Assembly (NCBI GenBank): GCA_910589485.1
Contig: CAJUSW010000009.1
Location: forward strand, 1-64,000
Source: an uncultured Duncaniella sp.
GTDB lineage: Bacteria > Bacteroidota > Bacteroidia > Bacteroidales > Muribaculaceae
DNA: 64,000 nucleotides
Direction of reading: 5' to 3'
The notes under the pieces are model-generated. The model saw nothing but the letters and a program-made list of their open reading frames with translations, had not been told where the DNA came from and did not search any database. Shown piece after piece: positions 36,399 through 44,727 of this stretch. A program made the translations under genes and the position numbers. Within the stretch, counting starts at the first letter, position 1; each line of letters begins with the position of its first letter.

Positions 36399-36970
36399 TG
36401 AGAGTAATCGAAACCGAAATAGAAGGCGTGGTGATAATCGAACCACGTGTGTTTGACGATGCGCGGGGATACTTTTTCGAGAGCTATTCCAAGCGCGAGT
36501 TTGACGCCAACGTCCGCCCTGTTGATTTCGTGCAGGACAATGAGTCATGCTCGGTACGCGGAGTGATGCGTGGATTGCATTTCCAGAAACCGCCGTTCGC
36601 CCAGTCCAAACTCGTGCGTTGTGTAAGCGGTGCTGTCCTCGACGTGGCTGTGGATATACGCCGTGGCTCCCCCACCTATGGCCGTCATGTGGCCGTGGAG
36701 CTCTCGGCCGAAAATCATCGCCAACTGTTTATCCCCCGCGGATTTGCCCACGGTTTCGCAGTGCTCAGCGACAAGGCCACATTCCTCTATAAATGTGACA
36801 ATTTCTATGCTCCGCAGGCCGAGGGTGGCATCTCCATCCTCGACACAAGCCTCGGCATAGATTGGCGCATAGATCCTAAGGATGCGATATTGTCGGAAAA
36901 GGACACTCGCCATCCCATGTTTGCCGACTTCGACTCCCCGTTTTACCTTAATGATAATCTCTATAAATAA
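36398..36970 (+). CDS. rfbC: dTDP-4-dehydrorhamnose 3,5-epimerase
   Basis: Cupin epimerase of 190 residues, full length. The catalytic His is in RGVMRGLHFQKPPFAQSKLV and the catalytic Tyr region is in FLYKCDNFYAPQAEGG. It performs the third step of the rhamnose pathway. Its start is fused to the rfbA stop, which implies coupled translation. The gene after it, fucO-like, interrupts the usual rfbC-rfbD order. Confidence 0.95.
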   Translation: MRVIETEIEGVVIIEPRVFDDARGYFFESYSKREFDANVRPVDFVQDNESCSVRGVMRGLHFQKPPFAQSKLVRCVSGAVLDVAVDIRRGSPTYGRHVAVELSAENHRQLFIPRGFAHGFAVLSDKATFLYKCDNFYAPQAEGGISILDTSLGIDWRIDPKDAILSEKDTRHPMFADFDSPFYLNDNLYK

Positions 36971-36977
36971 CTGAAAA

Positions 36978-38132
36978 ATGATTCACAGATTTATTCTCAA
37001 TGAAGTTTCATATTTCGGCCCCGGTGCCCGAAAGGAACTCCCCGAAGTTGTAAAGCGTCTTGGCAAAAGCAAAGCGCTTATCGTGACCGATGCCGGACTC
37101 GTTAAGTTCGGTGTGGCTAAGATGGTGACCGATGTTCTCGATGGAGCATCCATCCCCTACGAGATATTCAGCGACGTTAAGCCCAATCCTACCGTTACCA
37201 ACGTGAAGGACGGCATCGAGGCCTACAAGAAGTCGGGTGCCGACTTTATCATTGCTGTTGGTGGCGGATCGTCGATCGACACTGCCAAGGCTGTTGGTAT
37301 CGTGATAAACAATCCCGATTTCTCCGATATCGTATCTCTCGAGGGCTGTGCCCCCACCACTCACAAGAGTGTGCCCATCGTGGCTCTCCCCACCACTGCC
37401 GGCACAGCTGCCGAGACAACTATCAACTATGTGATCATCGACGAGGAGAATCACAAGAAGATGGTGTGCGTGGATCCTAACGATATCCCCGCCGTGGCTA
37501 TTGTGGATGCCGAGCTCATGTATTCGCTCCCCGCGTCGCTCACAGCCGCAACCGGTATGGACGCTCTCACCCACGCTATCGAGGGCTACATCACCAAGGG
37601 CGCATGGGCGCTGAGCGATATGTTTGAGATCGAGGCTATCCGCATGATCAGCCGCAACCTGCCCACCGCTGTTGCCGAGCCGTCCAATGCCGAGGCTCGT
37701 GACGCTATGGCCGTAGCCCAGTATGTTGCTGGCATGGCTTTCTCCAATGTAGGTCTCGGCCTGGTACATGGCATGGCCCATCCTCTCGGATCGCTCTTCG
37801 ATGTGCCCCACGGCGTAGCCAACGCACTGCTCCTCCCCACCATCATGGAGTGGAACATGCCCGCATGTCTCGACAAGTATCCTGCCATCGCCGAGGCTAT
37901 GGGCGTGGATATCGCTGGCATGACCCGCGAGGAGGCTGCCCAGGCAGCTTGCGATGCTGTGAAGGCTCTCTCTATCAAGGTAGGTATCCCCCAGCATCTC
38001 TCCGAGATCGGTATAAAGGAATCTGACATTCAGGCCCTGTCCGAACAGGCCATCTCTGATGTCTGCACTCCCGGCAATCCCCGCGATGTGACTATCGAAG
38101 AAATCATCGCCCTGTATAAGAAAGTTTTATAA
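36978..38132 (+). CDS. fucO: iron-type lactaldehyde reductase (FucO-like)
   Basis: Group III iron-dependent alcohol dehydrogenase of 384 residues. The NAD loop is AVGGGSSIDTAKAVG near residue 92; the metal ligands fall in GMDALTHAIEGY (about 190) and LVHGMAHPLGSLFDVPHG (about 258). The best match by pattern is lactaldehyde reductase, which turns L-lactaldehyde into 1,2-propanediol during fucose or rhamnose use. It lies between rfbC and rfbD, 7 bases after the former, so it is expressed with rhamnose synthesis genes; the reason is not obvious. Confidence 0.88.
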   Translation: MIHRFILNEVSYFGPGARKELPEVVKRLGKSKALIVTDAGLVKFGVAKMVTDVLDGASIPYEIFSDVKPNPTVTNVKDGIEAYKKSGADFIIAVGGGSSIDTAKAVGIVINNPDFSDIVSLEGCAPTTHKSVPIVALPTTAGTAAETTINYVIIDEENHKKMVCVDPNDIPAVAIVDAELMYSLPASLTAATGMDALTHAIEGYITKGAWALSDMFEIEAIRMISRNLPTAVAEPSNAEARDAMAVAQYVAGMAFSNVGLGLVHGMAHPLGSLFDVPHGVANALLLPTIMEWNMPACLDKYPAIAEAMGVDIAGMTREEAAQAACDAVKALSIKVGIPQHLSEIGIKESDIQALSEQAISDVCTPGNPRDVTIEEIIALYKKVL

Positions 38133-38144
38133 TCCCCCCTCTTT

Positions 38145-39017
38145 ATGAGAATCCTCGTTACCGGAGGTAACGGTCAACTTGGAAGCTGTCTGGAAAAGGC
38201 GGCTTCCAAGTCCGTTAACGAATACATATTCACTGATGTCGACGACATTGACATTACCGACCCTGAAGCTGTGCGCCTCGGTGTCAAGGTTAATGATTTC
38301 CAATATATAGTCAATTGTGCGGCCTTCACCGATGTCGAGCGCGCCGAGCGGCAGGAGGATATAGCCGAGGCCATCAATGCCACTGCTGTAGGCTATCTCG
38401 CTGAGGCGGCGAGAGATAATGGTATCCCCCTCATTCATATTTCTACCGATTATGTGTTTGGTGGCGATTGTGGCAACACTCCGCGCGATGAGGATACCCC
38501 TGTCAATCCCACCGGAGCCTACGGTCGCACCAAGCTCCATGGCGAGGAAGCCATCCTTAGGAGCGGGTGCCGTCACGTAATCATCCGCACGGCATGGCTC
38601 TATTCCGAGTTTGGAAAGAATTTTGTCAAGACCATGATGGATCTTACCGCCACCCGTCGCGAGCTCAATGTGGTGTTCGATCAGATAGGATCCCCCACCT
38701 ATGCTCAGGACCTCGCCGATGCCATAGTCGACATCATCGACAATGGCAAATGTGATGGCAACTACGGTATATACAACTATTCCAACGAGGGAGTATGCTC
38801 ATGGTATGATTTTGCCAAGGTGATTTCGGAAATTGCCGGGAATAATGATTGTGACATCCGTCCGTGTCATTCCTCCGAGTTCCCATCGGCGGTTGAGCGC
38901 CCCTATTTCTCTGTCCTTGACAAGACTAAATTTAAGAAGAGCTTCCATCTCCCGATTCCATATTGGATGGATTCATTGCGTAAATGTATCAATAACCTTA
39001 AGAGTGATGAAGCGTAA
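38145..39017 (+). CDS. rfbD: dTDP-4-dehydrorhamnose reductase
   Basis: Short-chain reductase of 290 residues that performs the last step to dTDP-L-rhamnose. It opens with MRILVTGGNGQLGS (NAD(P) loop) and has the STDYVFGGD and the catalytic YGRTKLHGE tetrad near residue 127. Its end overlaps rfbB by 11 bases. Order rfbC-fucO-rfbD-rfbB with such overlaps indicates one transcript. Confidence 0.95.
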   Translation: MRILVTGGNGQLGSCLEKAASKSVNEYIFTDVDDIDITDPEAVRLGVKVNDFQYIVNCAAFTDVERAERQEDIAEAINATAVGYLAEAARDNGIPLIHISTDYVFGGDCGNTPRDEDTPVNPTGAYGRTKLHGEEAILRSGCRHVIIRTAWLYSEFGKNFVKTMMDLTATRRELNVVFDQIGSPTYAQDLADAIVDIIDNGKCDGNYGIYNYSNEGVCSWYDFAKVISEIAGNNDCDIRPCHSSEFPSAVERPYFSVLDKTKFKKSFHLPIPYWMDSLRKCINNLKSDEA

Positions 39018-40173
39018 CGTACTCATTACCGGCGGAGCCGGTTTTATTGGCAGTCATGTGGTGAGACTGTTCGTCAACAAGTATCCCGACTACAGGATAG
39101 TCAATCTTGACAAACTCACCTATGCCGGCAATCTTGCCAATCTCAAGGACGTGGAGACGGCCGGGAATTATACGTTTGTCAGAGGCGACATCGCCGACTT
39201 TGAGCAGATGCGTCGCGTTGTCAGGGAGTATAGCATTGACGGTATAATACATCTTGCCGCTGAAAGCCACGTCGACCGCTCCATCAAGGACCCGTTTACG
39301 TTCGCGCGCACCAACGTCATGGGCACTTTGGCTCTCCTCCAGGCCGCTAAGGAATATTGGGAATCTCTTCCCGAGAAATATCAGGGAAAATTGTTCTATC
39401 ACATATCTACCGATGAGGTGTATGGCGCGCTCGAGCTCACCGCTCCTTCAGGCATCGAATCCAAGTTCTCCACCATGGCATCATCTCGTGGCCACATGCT
39501 TGCTTACGGAGAGGAACTGTTCACCGAGGAGAGCAATTACAACCCACATTCCCCCTACAGCGCATCCAAGGCTTCGTCCGATCATTTTGTGAGAGCATTC
39601 CACGACACCTACGGGATGCCGACACTTGTCACCAACTGCTCCAATAATTACGGCCCCTACCAGTTCCCCGAAAAGCTCATACCTCTTTTCATAAATAACA
39701 TACGTCACCGCCGCCCCCTGCCTGTATATGGGAAAGGAGAGAACGTGCGCGACTGGCTGTATGTCGAGGATCATGCCCGGGCCATTGACACGATATTCCA
39801 TAAAGGCAAGCCAGGCGACACCTATAATATTGGAGGGTTCAATGAGTGGAAAAACATCGATCTCATCAAGACAATTATCAGCACAGTCGACCGTGTGCTC
39901 GGAAATCCCCCTGGCACATCCCTCGACCTCATAACCTTTGTCACCGACCGGGCCGGACACGACCTGCGCTACGCCATCGACTCGCGCAAACTACAACGTG
40001 AATTAGGCTGGGAACCCTCTCTGCAATTTGAGGAAGGAATCGAAAAAACTGTAAGATGGTATCTCGACAACCAGCCTTGGATGGACAACATCACCTCAGG
40101 CGACTACGAAAAATACTACGAAGAAATGTACTCCCATAAATACTACGAGGAAATTTACTCCCATCGCAAATAA
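39007..40173 (+). CDS. rfbB: dTDP-glucose 4,6-dehydratase
   Basis: Extended short-chain dehydratase of 388 residues, second step of the pathway. The start at ATG 39007 gives MKRNVLITGGAGFIGSHVV, the NAD loop; an upstream extension in frame is not plausible. Active-site segments are ISTDEVYG and PYSASKASSDH (Tyr-Lys pair near 180). The C-terminus carries a perfect in-phase duplication: K-Y-Y-E-E-M-Y-S-H followed by K-Y-Y-E-E-I-Y-S-H, then R-K, made by a 27-base tandem copy at 40111-40164. Confidence 0.95.
   Translation: MKRNVLITGGAGFIGSHVVRLFVNKYPDYRIVNLDKLTYAGNLANLKDVETAGNYTFVRGDIADFEQMRRVVREYSIDGIIHLAAESHVDRSIKDPFTFARTNVMGTLALLQAAKEYWESLPEKYQGKLFYHISTDEVYGALELTAPSGIESKFSTMASSRGHMLAYGEELFTEESNYNPHSPYSASKASSDHFVRAFHDTYGMPTLVTNCSNNYGPYQFPEKLIPLFINNIRHRRPLPVYGKGENVRDWLYVEDHARAIDTIFHKGKPGDTYNIGGFNEWKNIDLIKTIISTVDRVLGNPPGTSLDLITFVTDRAGHDLRYAIDSRKLQRELGWEPSLQFEEGIEKTVRWYLDNQPWMDNITSGDYEKYYEEMYSHKYYEEIYSHRK
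40111..40164 (+). repeat. 27-base tandem duplication at the rfbB 3' end
   Basis: Two 27-base units (40111-40137 and 40138-40164) differ at only a few positions and add nine residues to the dehydratase tail. The reading frame is kept. Confidence 0.85.
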
Positions 40174-40260
40174 TCTCCATCCGCCCCTCCATAACCCCGC
40201 ACCCCTTAAACCCCACCCTCCCGTACCCCTTAAAACCCCTCCTCGCTCAGCCACCCTCCC

Positions 40261-40390
40261 GCAGGCCCCCTCCCGCAGGCCTCACCCACTAAGCCTCGAA
40301 GAGGCGATGAAATCGAAGCCACCACGAATCGGCCACCCAAATCTCCCGCAGGCGCAACCACTAAGCCCCGAAGGGGCGATGTAGTTATAG
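40261..40390. repeat. REP-like palindromic intergenic repeats
   Basis: Two related units of about 70 bases follow each other. Each begins with CTCCCGCAGGC and holds a palindrome after CACTAAG: GCCTCGAAGAGGC at 40293-40305 and GCCCCGAAGGGGC at 40365-40377, each followed by GATG. The arms differ but pair, so compensatory changes preserve the hairpin. This looks like a REP family of the host chromosome. Confidence 0.65.
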
Positions 40391-40556
40391 CCCCACCACG
40401 AGCCTGCCGAGCAAATCGCCCGATAGGGCAGATTTGCGCCGTCGGGCGAGGCGTGGGGAAAACGAAACACATACCCAACCGGGCGTCGAAGACGTCCTAT
40501 AATTCCCCTGCGTCCACCCTCACTAACCTCCTATTATCCACCCCAATATACCCTTT
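40387..40556. repeat. direct repeat, left copy, flanking the prophage relic
   Basis: About 165-170 bases that start ATAGCCCCACCACGAGCCT and include GGGCGTCGAAGACGTCC; a copy at about 85-90% identity by eye is at 41134-41299. The two copies bracket a 576-base prophage-derived segment. Confidence 0.8.
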
Positions 40557-40906
40557 TTGTACGTTTGACTTGTCTTTGATTGATTTTGCCGATGGTATGT
40601 CGAGTGAGAGACAGGAAGGAAAGACCGACAATGAGGGTGAAAACACAGGAATCCACGAACTCTTAGGGGTAGCCATCGGGTGTATCGGCATGTCGTTCGA
40701 TGACTTCTGCAGATCAGAAGTACCATGACTCATGGGAGTGCACACGCACACTCGATACAATCTCATATAAAAAGAGGATCTTTCCGCGTCAGCTCATACT
40801 GCTACCATGGGATGACAAATCTCACAAGCCACATTCCACGAAACTCACACTCGAGGAGAGACGGACACGGTTTGAACAGATTGCGAAAAAATGCCATGTC
40901 CGCATC

Positions 40907-41071
40907 TTAAAGCCGATTATTGAGTTTAGACTTCCGTTTATTGGGATTGGGTAGGCCTAAAAACCATTCTGTATCCAAAAAAAATGCAAAAACGAGCAAT
41001 CCAACTATAAATAAGCCAATTAGTATAAGCCCGCAGTTTTTTATCACCCATATTAAAATGTCCCAATACAT
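40907..41071 (-). CDS. small membrane protein, relic-borne copy
   Basis: A 54-residue frame from ATG 41071: MYWDILIWVIKNCG then a hydrophobic helix (LILIGLFIVGLLVFAFFLDT) and a basic tail (PNPNKRKSKLNNRL). It is intact although the surrounding chaperone sequence is frameshifted. Five residues differ from the prophage copy at 61971-62135. A full promoter precedes it. A rightward frame over the same bases (40920-41114) is also open in both copies, so openness alone proves little; the promoter and the helix favour this strand. Function unknown. Confidence 0.5.
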   Translation of the reverse strand: MYWDILIWVIKNCGLILIGLFIVGLLVFAFFLDTEWFLGLPNPNKRKSKLNNRL

Positions 41072-41088
41072 ATACTCTATGTTTTTTG

Positions 41089-41119
41089 CAAAGATAATAC
41101 ATTTCATTAATTAAACAAA
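41089..41119 (-). promoter_or_regulatory. promoter of the relic-borne small membrane protein
   Basis: Minus strand: TTTG at 41116-41119, 19-base spacer, TATCTTTG at 41089-41096, 17 bases before the ATG at 41071. Identical in design to the one at 62153-62183. Confidence 0.7.
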
Positions 41120-41133
41120 AAACATGGCCTCAA

Positions 41134-41299
41134 ATAGCCCCACCACGAGCCTGACAAGCAAATCGCCCGTCAGGGCAAGATTTGCGCCGTCGGGCGAGGC
41201 ATGGGGAAAACGAAACACATACCAAATCGGGCGTCGAAGACGTCCTATAAATCCCCGCATACACCCTCGCTAACCTCCTACATCCCATCAATATACCCC
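41134..41299. repeat. direct repeat, right copy, flanking the prophage relic
   Basis: Second copy of the repeat at 40387-40556. It begins exactly where similarity of the relic to the tape measure gene ends (ATAG shared by both). Confidence 0.8.
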
Positions 41300-41315
41300 T
41301 CTAAAATCCCCCTGA

Positions 41316-41345
41316 TCTAAAAATCTAATCCCTATACTCTATACT
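41316..41345. repeat. dispersed 30-mer, copy 2
   Basis: Matches 64-93 with one mismatch. It lies just after the right direct repeat. Confidence 0.6.
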
Positions 41346-41397
41346 TTCCCCTCTATACTAATCCCCCATCCATCGAAAATCTCTTGCGGCACATAAA

Positions 41398-41438
41398 AAT
41401 CAACATCCTGCAACATAAATTGTTGCAGGATGTTGATT
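41398..41438. other. perfect 18-bp inverted repeat, possible leftward terminator or attL element
   Basis: AATCAACATCCTGCAACA and its exact complement flank a 5-base loop. On the minus strand the hairpin is followed by TTTTTAT, as in a terminator, but no leftward gene ends here. It lies 243 bases before the integrase gene. The stretch 41439-41624 holds no gene that I can see and could contain attL. Confidence 0.5.
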
Positions 41439-41624
41439 GAGCCGCGAGTGGGACTGATACCGTAATTTTATGGGGATAGTAAGGGAAACTAAAAGTAATT
41501 AAAGTGCTTAAAATTAGGAGATTATTAAATTCTGTTGTTGCCGGTAGATCGCTTTATTTACTCTTATTTTCTTATGTTTTTGCGAAAGTTGCTTATTGGT
41601 TGCTTATTGGAATTTTATTTTTAT

Positions 41625-41632
41625 TACCTTTG
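41625..41632 (+). promoter_or_regulatory. -7 box for the integrase gene
   Basis: TACCTTTG, 48 bases before the GTG start. The repeated GCTTATTGG (41591-41599 and 41602-41610) just upstream could be a protein-binding site. Confidence 0.5.
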
Positions 41633-41680
41633 TAACCAAAGAGAAACCAAGAGAATTTAAAACGAAAAAATATACATACA

Positions 41681-42886
41681 GTGGCAAAAAAGGAGTATCG
41701 TGGCAACAACACATATCTGATAGAGGGTAATGCGGGCGACAATCCCAAACTGATGGGACAGTCGCTGAGTGATGGACGTGACAGCCTGTATCTGGAGTTT
41801 TACCTGGGTTATGAAGTCGTGGAAAGCAGGAACGGAACCACATATAAGAAGAGCATCAGGCGTGCAGAGCGTTTGGGGTTGTATCTGTGGCAGGCACCCC
41901 GCTCGCCATTGGAGCGTAAACAGAATAAGGAGACGCTTGATCTTGCCAAGCGCATAAGGTTCGAGCGTGGCCAGGATCTGCTCGAGAGCGTTGAGGGATA
42001 CCGTCTAAAAAAGGATAGGATTGTGAATTTCCATAACTGGTACCGTTCCTACTGCGACTCATATACAAAAACGGACAAAGGCAAGATCCGGAGGGCTCAT
42101 GAATGTTTCGTGGATTTTCTCAAGATCACGCCTGGGTATGATCGGTTCGTAGATCATATAAAGCCTGAGCAGTTGACAAAGGATATGATGACGGGATTCA
42201 CGGAATATCTGCAAGCCAATTTCAACGGAGAAACTCCTCACACGTTGTATGCGCGGTTTAAGAAAGTGATAAAGGCGGCTGTCGATAAGGATGTGATACG
42301 GAAGAATCCGTGTGCCGGAGTTTCGATAAAGATTGATAAGAACAAGCTCACTAAAGATGTGTTGAGCACCGATGAGGTCACAAGGCTCGTCGCCACTCAT
42401 TATAGCCGGGAGAACCCCGATATACGCCGGGCGTTCATCTTTTGTCTGTACTGCGGGTTGAGGTGGTGCGATGTGAAGGATCTTACGTATGCTAATGTCG
42501 ATTATGCCAATCGGCTGTTGAGGTTCGAGCAGAGCAAGACCAAGGGACATAGCAGTGCGAGCGGTGTGGTGATACCTCTTAATGACGGACTAATGAGGCT
42601 GGTCGGATCCGGAAACCGAGATGAACGGATATTCCCGTTGCCGTCGCATACCATGTGCCTTAAGGCATTGCGCAAATGGGTGGCCAAGGCTGGTATAGAC
42701 AAGCACATAACCTGGCATTGCGCGCGCCACTCGTTCGCCACTAATATCCTCAGCAATGGGGCGAATATAAAGACCGTGGCCAGCCTGTTGGGTCATAGCG
42801 ACCTCAGGCATACAGAGAAGTACACACGTGCAGTGGATAGTCTGAAACAGGCGGCCATAGACAGCCTCCCTGAGTTGGATCTGTGA
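41681..42886 (+). CDS. tyrosine recombinase / phage integrase
   Basis: Site-specific recombinase of 401 residues, start GTG at 41681. An N-terminal arm-binding domain, a SAM-like core-binding domain (about 110-210) and the catalytic domain are present. Catalytic residues: Arg in CGLRWCDVKDL (about 265), His and Arg in HCARHSFATN (about 350), His in GHSDL and the nucleophile Tyr in HTEKYTRA (about 385). It resembles the Bacteroides phage/transposon integrases. It marks the left end of the prophage; no tRNA gene is next to it, so the target is intergenic, after rfbB. Confidence 0.95.
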   Translation: MAKKEYRGNNTYLIEGNAGDNPKLMGQSLSDGRDSLYLEFYLGYEVVESRNGTTYKKSIRRAERLGLYLWQAPRSPLERKQNKETLDLAKRIRFERGQDLLESVEGYRLKKDRIVNFHNWYRSYCDSYTKTDKGKIRRAHECFVDFLKITPGYDRFVDHIKPEQLTKDMMTGFTEYLQANFNGETPHTLYARFKKVIKAAVDKDVIRKNPCAGVSIKIDKNKLTKDVLSTDEVTRLVATHYSRENPDIRRAFIFCLYCGLRWCDVKDLTYANVDYANRLLRFEQSKTKGHSSASGVVIPLNDGLMRLVGSGNRDERIFPLPSHTMCLKALRKWVAKAGIDKHITWHCARHSFATNILSNGANIKTVASLLGHSDLRHTEKYTRAVDSLKQAAIDSLPELDL

Positions 42887-42897
42887 ACGTGACCTTC

Positions 42898-43458
42898 TTA
42901 TAGCTTGTTGATCCGGAGCATTGTCTCTCTGACTGCCACTATCAGATCATCACCGGTGGTTATTATCAACGAACTGTTAAAGGATTCGTCTCCGAAATTG
43001 GTGGCGCACCCATAGAAGCAGTAGAACCGGTTCATGATGTTTTCGACAGGTACGCTCTTGCCGTTGATTTGGCATGTGCGCTCCAGACGTTTGAGCAGTC
43101 CGTGCAGCTGGTGGATTGATGGTAATATGTCGGGATGCGTTCCAGCTTCGATAGGAGTCTGGGCCGTTCTGACTATCGATGCGATATTGTCCTCGATTTC
43201 CTTAAGATCATCGATCGCGAGCTCTTTGGCATAACGTGCCTCGTTGAGCTTTTTGGTAATGTACCATGCGGCTGACAGGGTTACGATAGCGGTTGCTGCT
43301 ATATTGATTATGTCAGCCAGCGAGATCTCGTTCTTATATTCCATTCCGGGCGGAAACACTGATGAGGTGATATAGCCTATCGTGAACATTAGTATCCCGG
43401 AAAGGACAATCCAGAACATTGAATGTCCGATGACCTGCCTTATTCTGTCTTGTCCCAT
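42898..43458 (-). CDS. two-TM membrane protein of the cargo operon
   Basis: A 186-residue protein (ATG 43458). Two hydrophobic helices at about 13-35 and 46-70 are followed by a cytosolic helical part with TKKLNEARYAKELAIDDLKEI and a C-terminal domain of unknown type (FYCFYGCATNFGDESF). A longer reading from 43488 adds ten residues. Its start overlaps the end of the DUF4325 gene by 19 bases. It is the last gene of a leftward three-gene unit. I do not recognise a family. As the only membrane-spanning, non-STAS member it could be the output or effector, an inference. Confidence 0.7.
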   Translation of the reverse strand: MGQDRIRQVIGHSMFWIVLSGILMFTIGYITSSVFPPGMEYKNEISLADIINIAATAIVTLSAAWYITKKLNEARYAKELAIDDLKEIEDNIASIVRTAQTPIEAGTHPDILPSIHQLHGLLKRLERTCQINGKSVPVENIMNRFYCFYGCATNFGDESFNSSLIITTGDDLIVAVRETMLRINKL

Positions 43459-43763
43459 ATCTCGCGTGAGATGTAGTCTGCGACCCATGCGAACACCTGG
43501 GCCTTAAATTCAATAGTTTCCTTCACTATGTCTTTCCCGTAATTTCTTGCGAGTTCTCCAAAGGATTGATCCAGAAATGAGCTCGGATAACCGGTGGTGC
43601 CGTCAAGCTCGATGCAGAGTTTGCCACCCTCATCCCGAGCTTTGATGAAACGGGGCTCAAGGATCCTATTGTAGAAGTCTTCACCGGAGAAATCTCCAAG
43701 TCGGATCCAACGTCCTCCTAAGATTCTGCTATAGTCTTTTGCGATGTTGACCACGTCTGCCAT
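43440..43763 (-). CDS. DUF4325 STAS-like protein
   Basis: A 107-residue protein whose pattern, IAKDYSRILGGRWIRLGDFSGEDF then IELDGTTGYPSSFLDQSFGELAR (split here for length: FSGEDFYNRILEP; LDGTTGYPSSFLDQSFGE), is that of DUF4325, a STAS-like domain. STAS proteins switch partners with GHKL kinases; the Ser pair at 61-62 sits where SpoIIAA-type proteins carry their phosphorylated serine, though equivalence is unproven. It overlaps the upstream HATPase gene by 46 bases and the downstream gene by 19. Confidence 0.85.
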   Translation of the reverse strand: MADVVNIAKDYSRILGGRWIRLGDFSGEDFYNRILEPRFIKARDEGGKLCIELDGTTGYPSSFLDQSFGELARNYGKDIVKETIEFKAQVFAWVADYISREIWDKTE

Positions 43764-44668
43764 TTTAAGAAATTTTCTTTAGTTATAGTCCAGGAGTAGT
43801 ATGTCCCTACAAAGTTAGAGTGCCTGATCGAGACATACTCCCCCTTATTATAACGCAAAGTTACTTTATTTGTTATTAATATGAAATTAGAAATGAAATT
43901 ATTTCTCACCATAAGGTCCATTTGTGGCAGGCCCTTCCCTCGGTTAGGCTTCTTCGTGGAGGAACCGATGTCTCCGTTCAGAGCTCGTTTCAATAGTTTG
44001 CCATCGCTTGTCAGTTTCCCTATTCCGGCTTTCCGGTAGGATGTGGCAATTCCTGTCCCCATGTCCACGAACACCATTTTCAATGTGCCTCTTTCCACAT
44101 AATGGTGCATCCACCAGTTGATGTTCTGGTCCCTGATGCCGTGCTCGATGGCATTACCGATGATTTCGGTCACCAGGGTGTTGAGATCGTAGTAGTCCCT
44201 GATGCCGATTCTCTTAAGTTCCTTCTCTACGTTGCTTACCAATTCCGGTGTGATCTGGGAGTGCTGTATAAATGTCGATTCCTTGCCTATGACGTGTTGA
44301 TGATGTGTCCTGATGCCATTTTTCTTCAGCATGAGGGTCTGTGCCACATTTAATGACAGCGACCCGGAAGTGAACATGAATATCCTTCGTCCCTGGTCCT
44401 TGGCCTTTTCTGCCTGTGCGCAGATGACGAGATGCGTTTCATAGGGGAATTCCTCAACGTTGCATAGGTCGAGATTTATATCCGTGCAATTCAAAGAGAC
44501 CATCTTATCCAGGCATTTTATGAGGGCTGACGGATGGTCGTATTCTATCATGCAGTATTTCGGCAGTACTATGGTGCTGTTGTCATCGTTTTTGTTGGAG
44601 ATTACGTATCTCACTATAAAAATGATGGATATGGCGGATACTAATCCACCTAAGACTATTATGTCCAT
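43718..44668 (-). CDS. membrane-anchored STAS-like/HATPase (GHKL) protein
   Basis: A 316-residue protein from ATG 44668; the earlier in-frame start adds a region with no features. A helix at 3-23 anchors it. Residues about 36-118 have the strand-helix rhythm of a STAS-like domain. The GHKL ATPase follows: N box VTEIIGNAIEHG (167-177), G1 VDMGTGIA (201-208) and a G2-like NRGKGLPQM (242-250). There is no phosphoacceptor His domain, so it resembles anti-sigma-type kinases more than two-component kinases. With DUF4325 downstream it forms a kinase/STAS pair. A consensus promoter precedes it. Confidence 0.8.
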   Translation of the reverse strand: MDIIVLGGLVSAISIIFIVRYVISNKNDDNSTIVLPKYCMIEYDHPSALIKCLDKMVSLNCTDINLDLCNVEEFPYETHLVICAQAEKAKDQGRRIFMFTSGSLSLNVAQTLMLKKNGIRTHHQHVIGKESTFIQHSQITPELVSNVEKELKRIGIRDYYDLNTLVTEIIGNAIEHGIRDQNINWWMHHYVERGTLKMVFVDMGTGIATSYRKAGIGKLTSDGKLLKRALNGDIGSSTKKPNRGKGLPQMDLMVRNNFISNFILITNKVTLRYNKGEYVSIRHSNFVGTYYSWTITKENFLKWQTWSTSQKTIAES

Positions 44669-44727
44669 AAATATATTCGCATGGCGTGTTTGTGATGTGC
44701 AGTTCCTGTTGTGCCGGTCATCTGTTG

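Larger units (their letters stand above)
40562..41137 (+). pseudogene. degraded copy of prophage tail-chaperone region
   Basis: The 576 bases align with 61516-62202 of the resident prophage. Relative to it, I count deletions of 36, 8, 53, 12, 1 and 1 bases, which sum to the 111-base length difference. The first deletion is in frame (twelve codons); the 8-base loss removes the A-run and fuses the two chaperone frames as one; the 53-base loss breaks the frame and the reading ends in RSEVP. The match continues to the first codons of the tape measure gene (ATGGCCTCAAATAG) and stops there. It is a relic of a related phage, not an exact copy. Confidence 0.85.

Noticed and set aside
37008..37997. 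329-residue frame antisense to the fucO-like gene
   Set aside because: Same cause: GC-skewed codon use of the sense gene leaves the antisense frame open. Gly/His-rich sequence, no domain.
38833..39006. N-terminal extension of rfbB
   Set aside because: It would overlap rfbD in another frame and precede the NAD loop by 58 residues not found in the family.
40453..40728. 91-residue frame in the relic as a functional gene
   Set aside because: It is a truncated fusion of chaperone frames with host sequence at its N-terminus and a frameshift end; a pseudogene.
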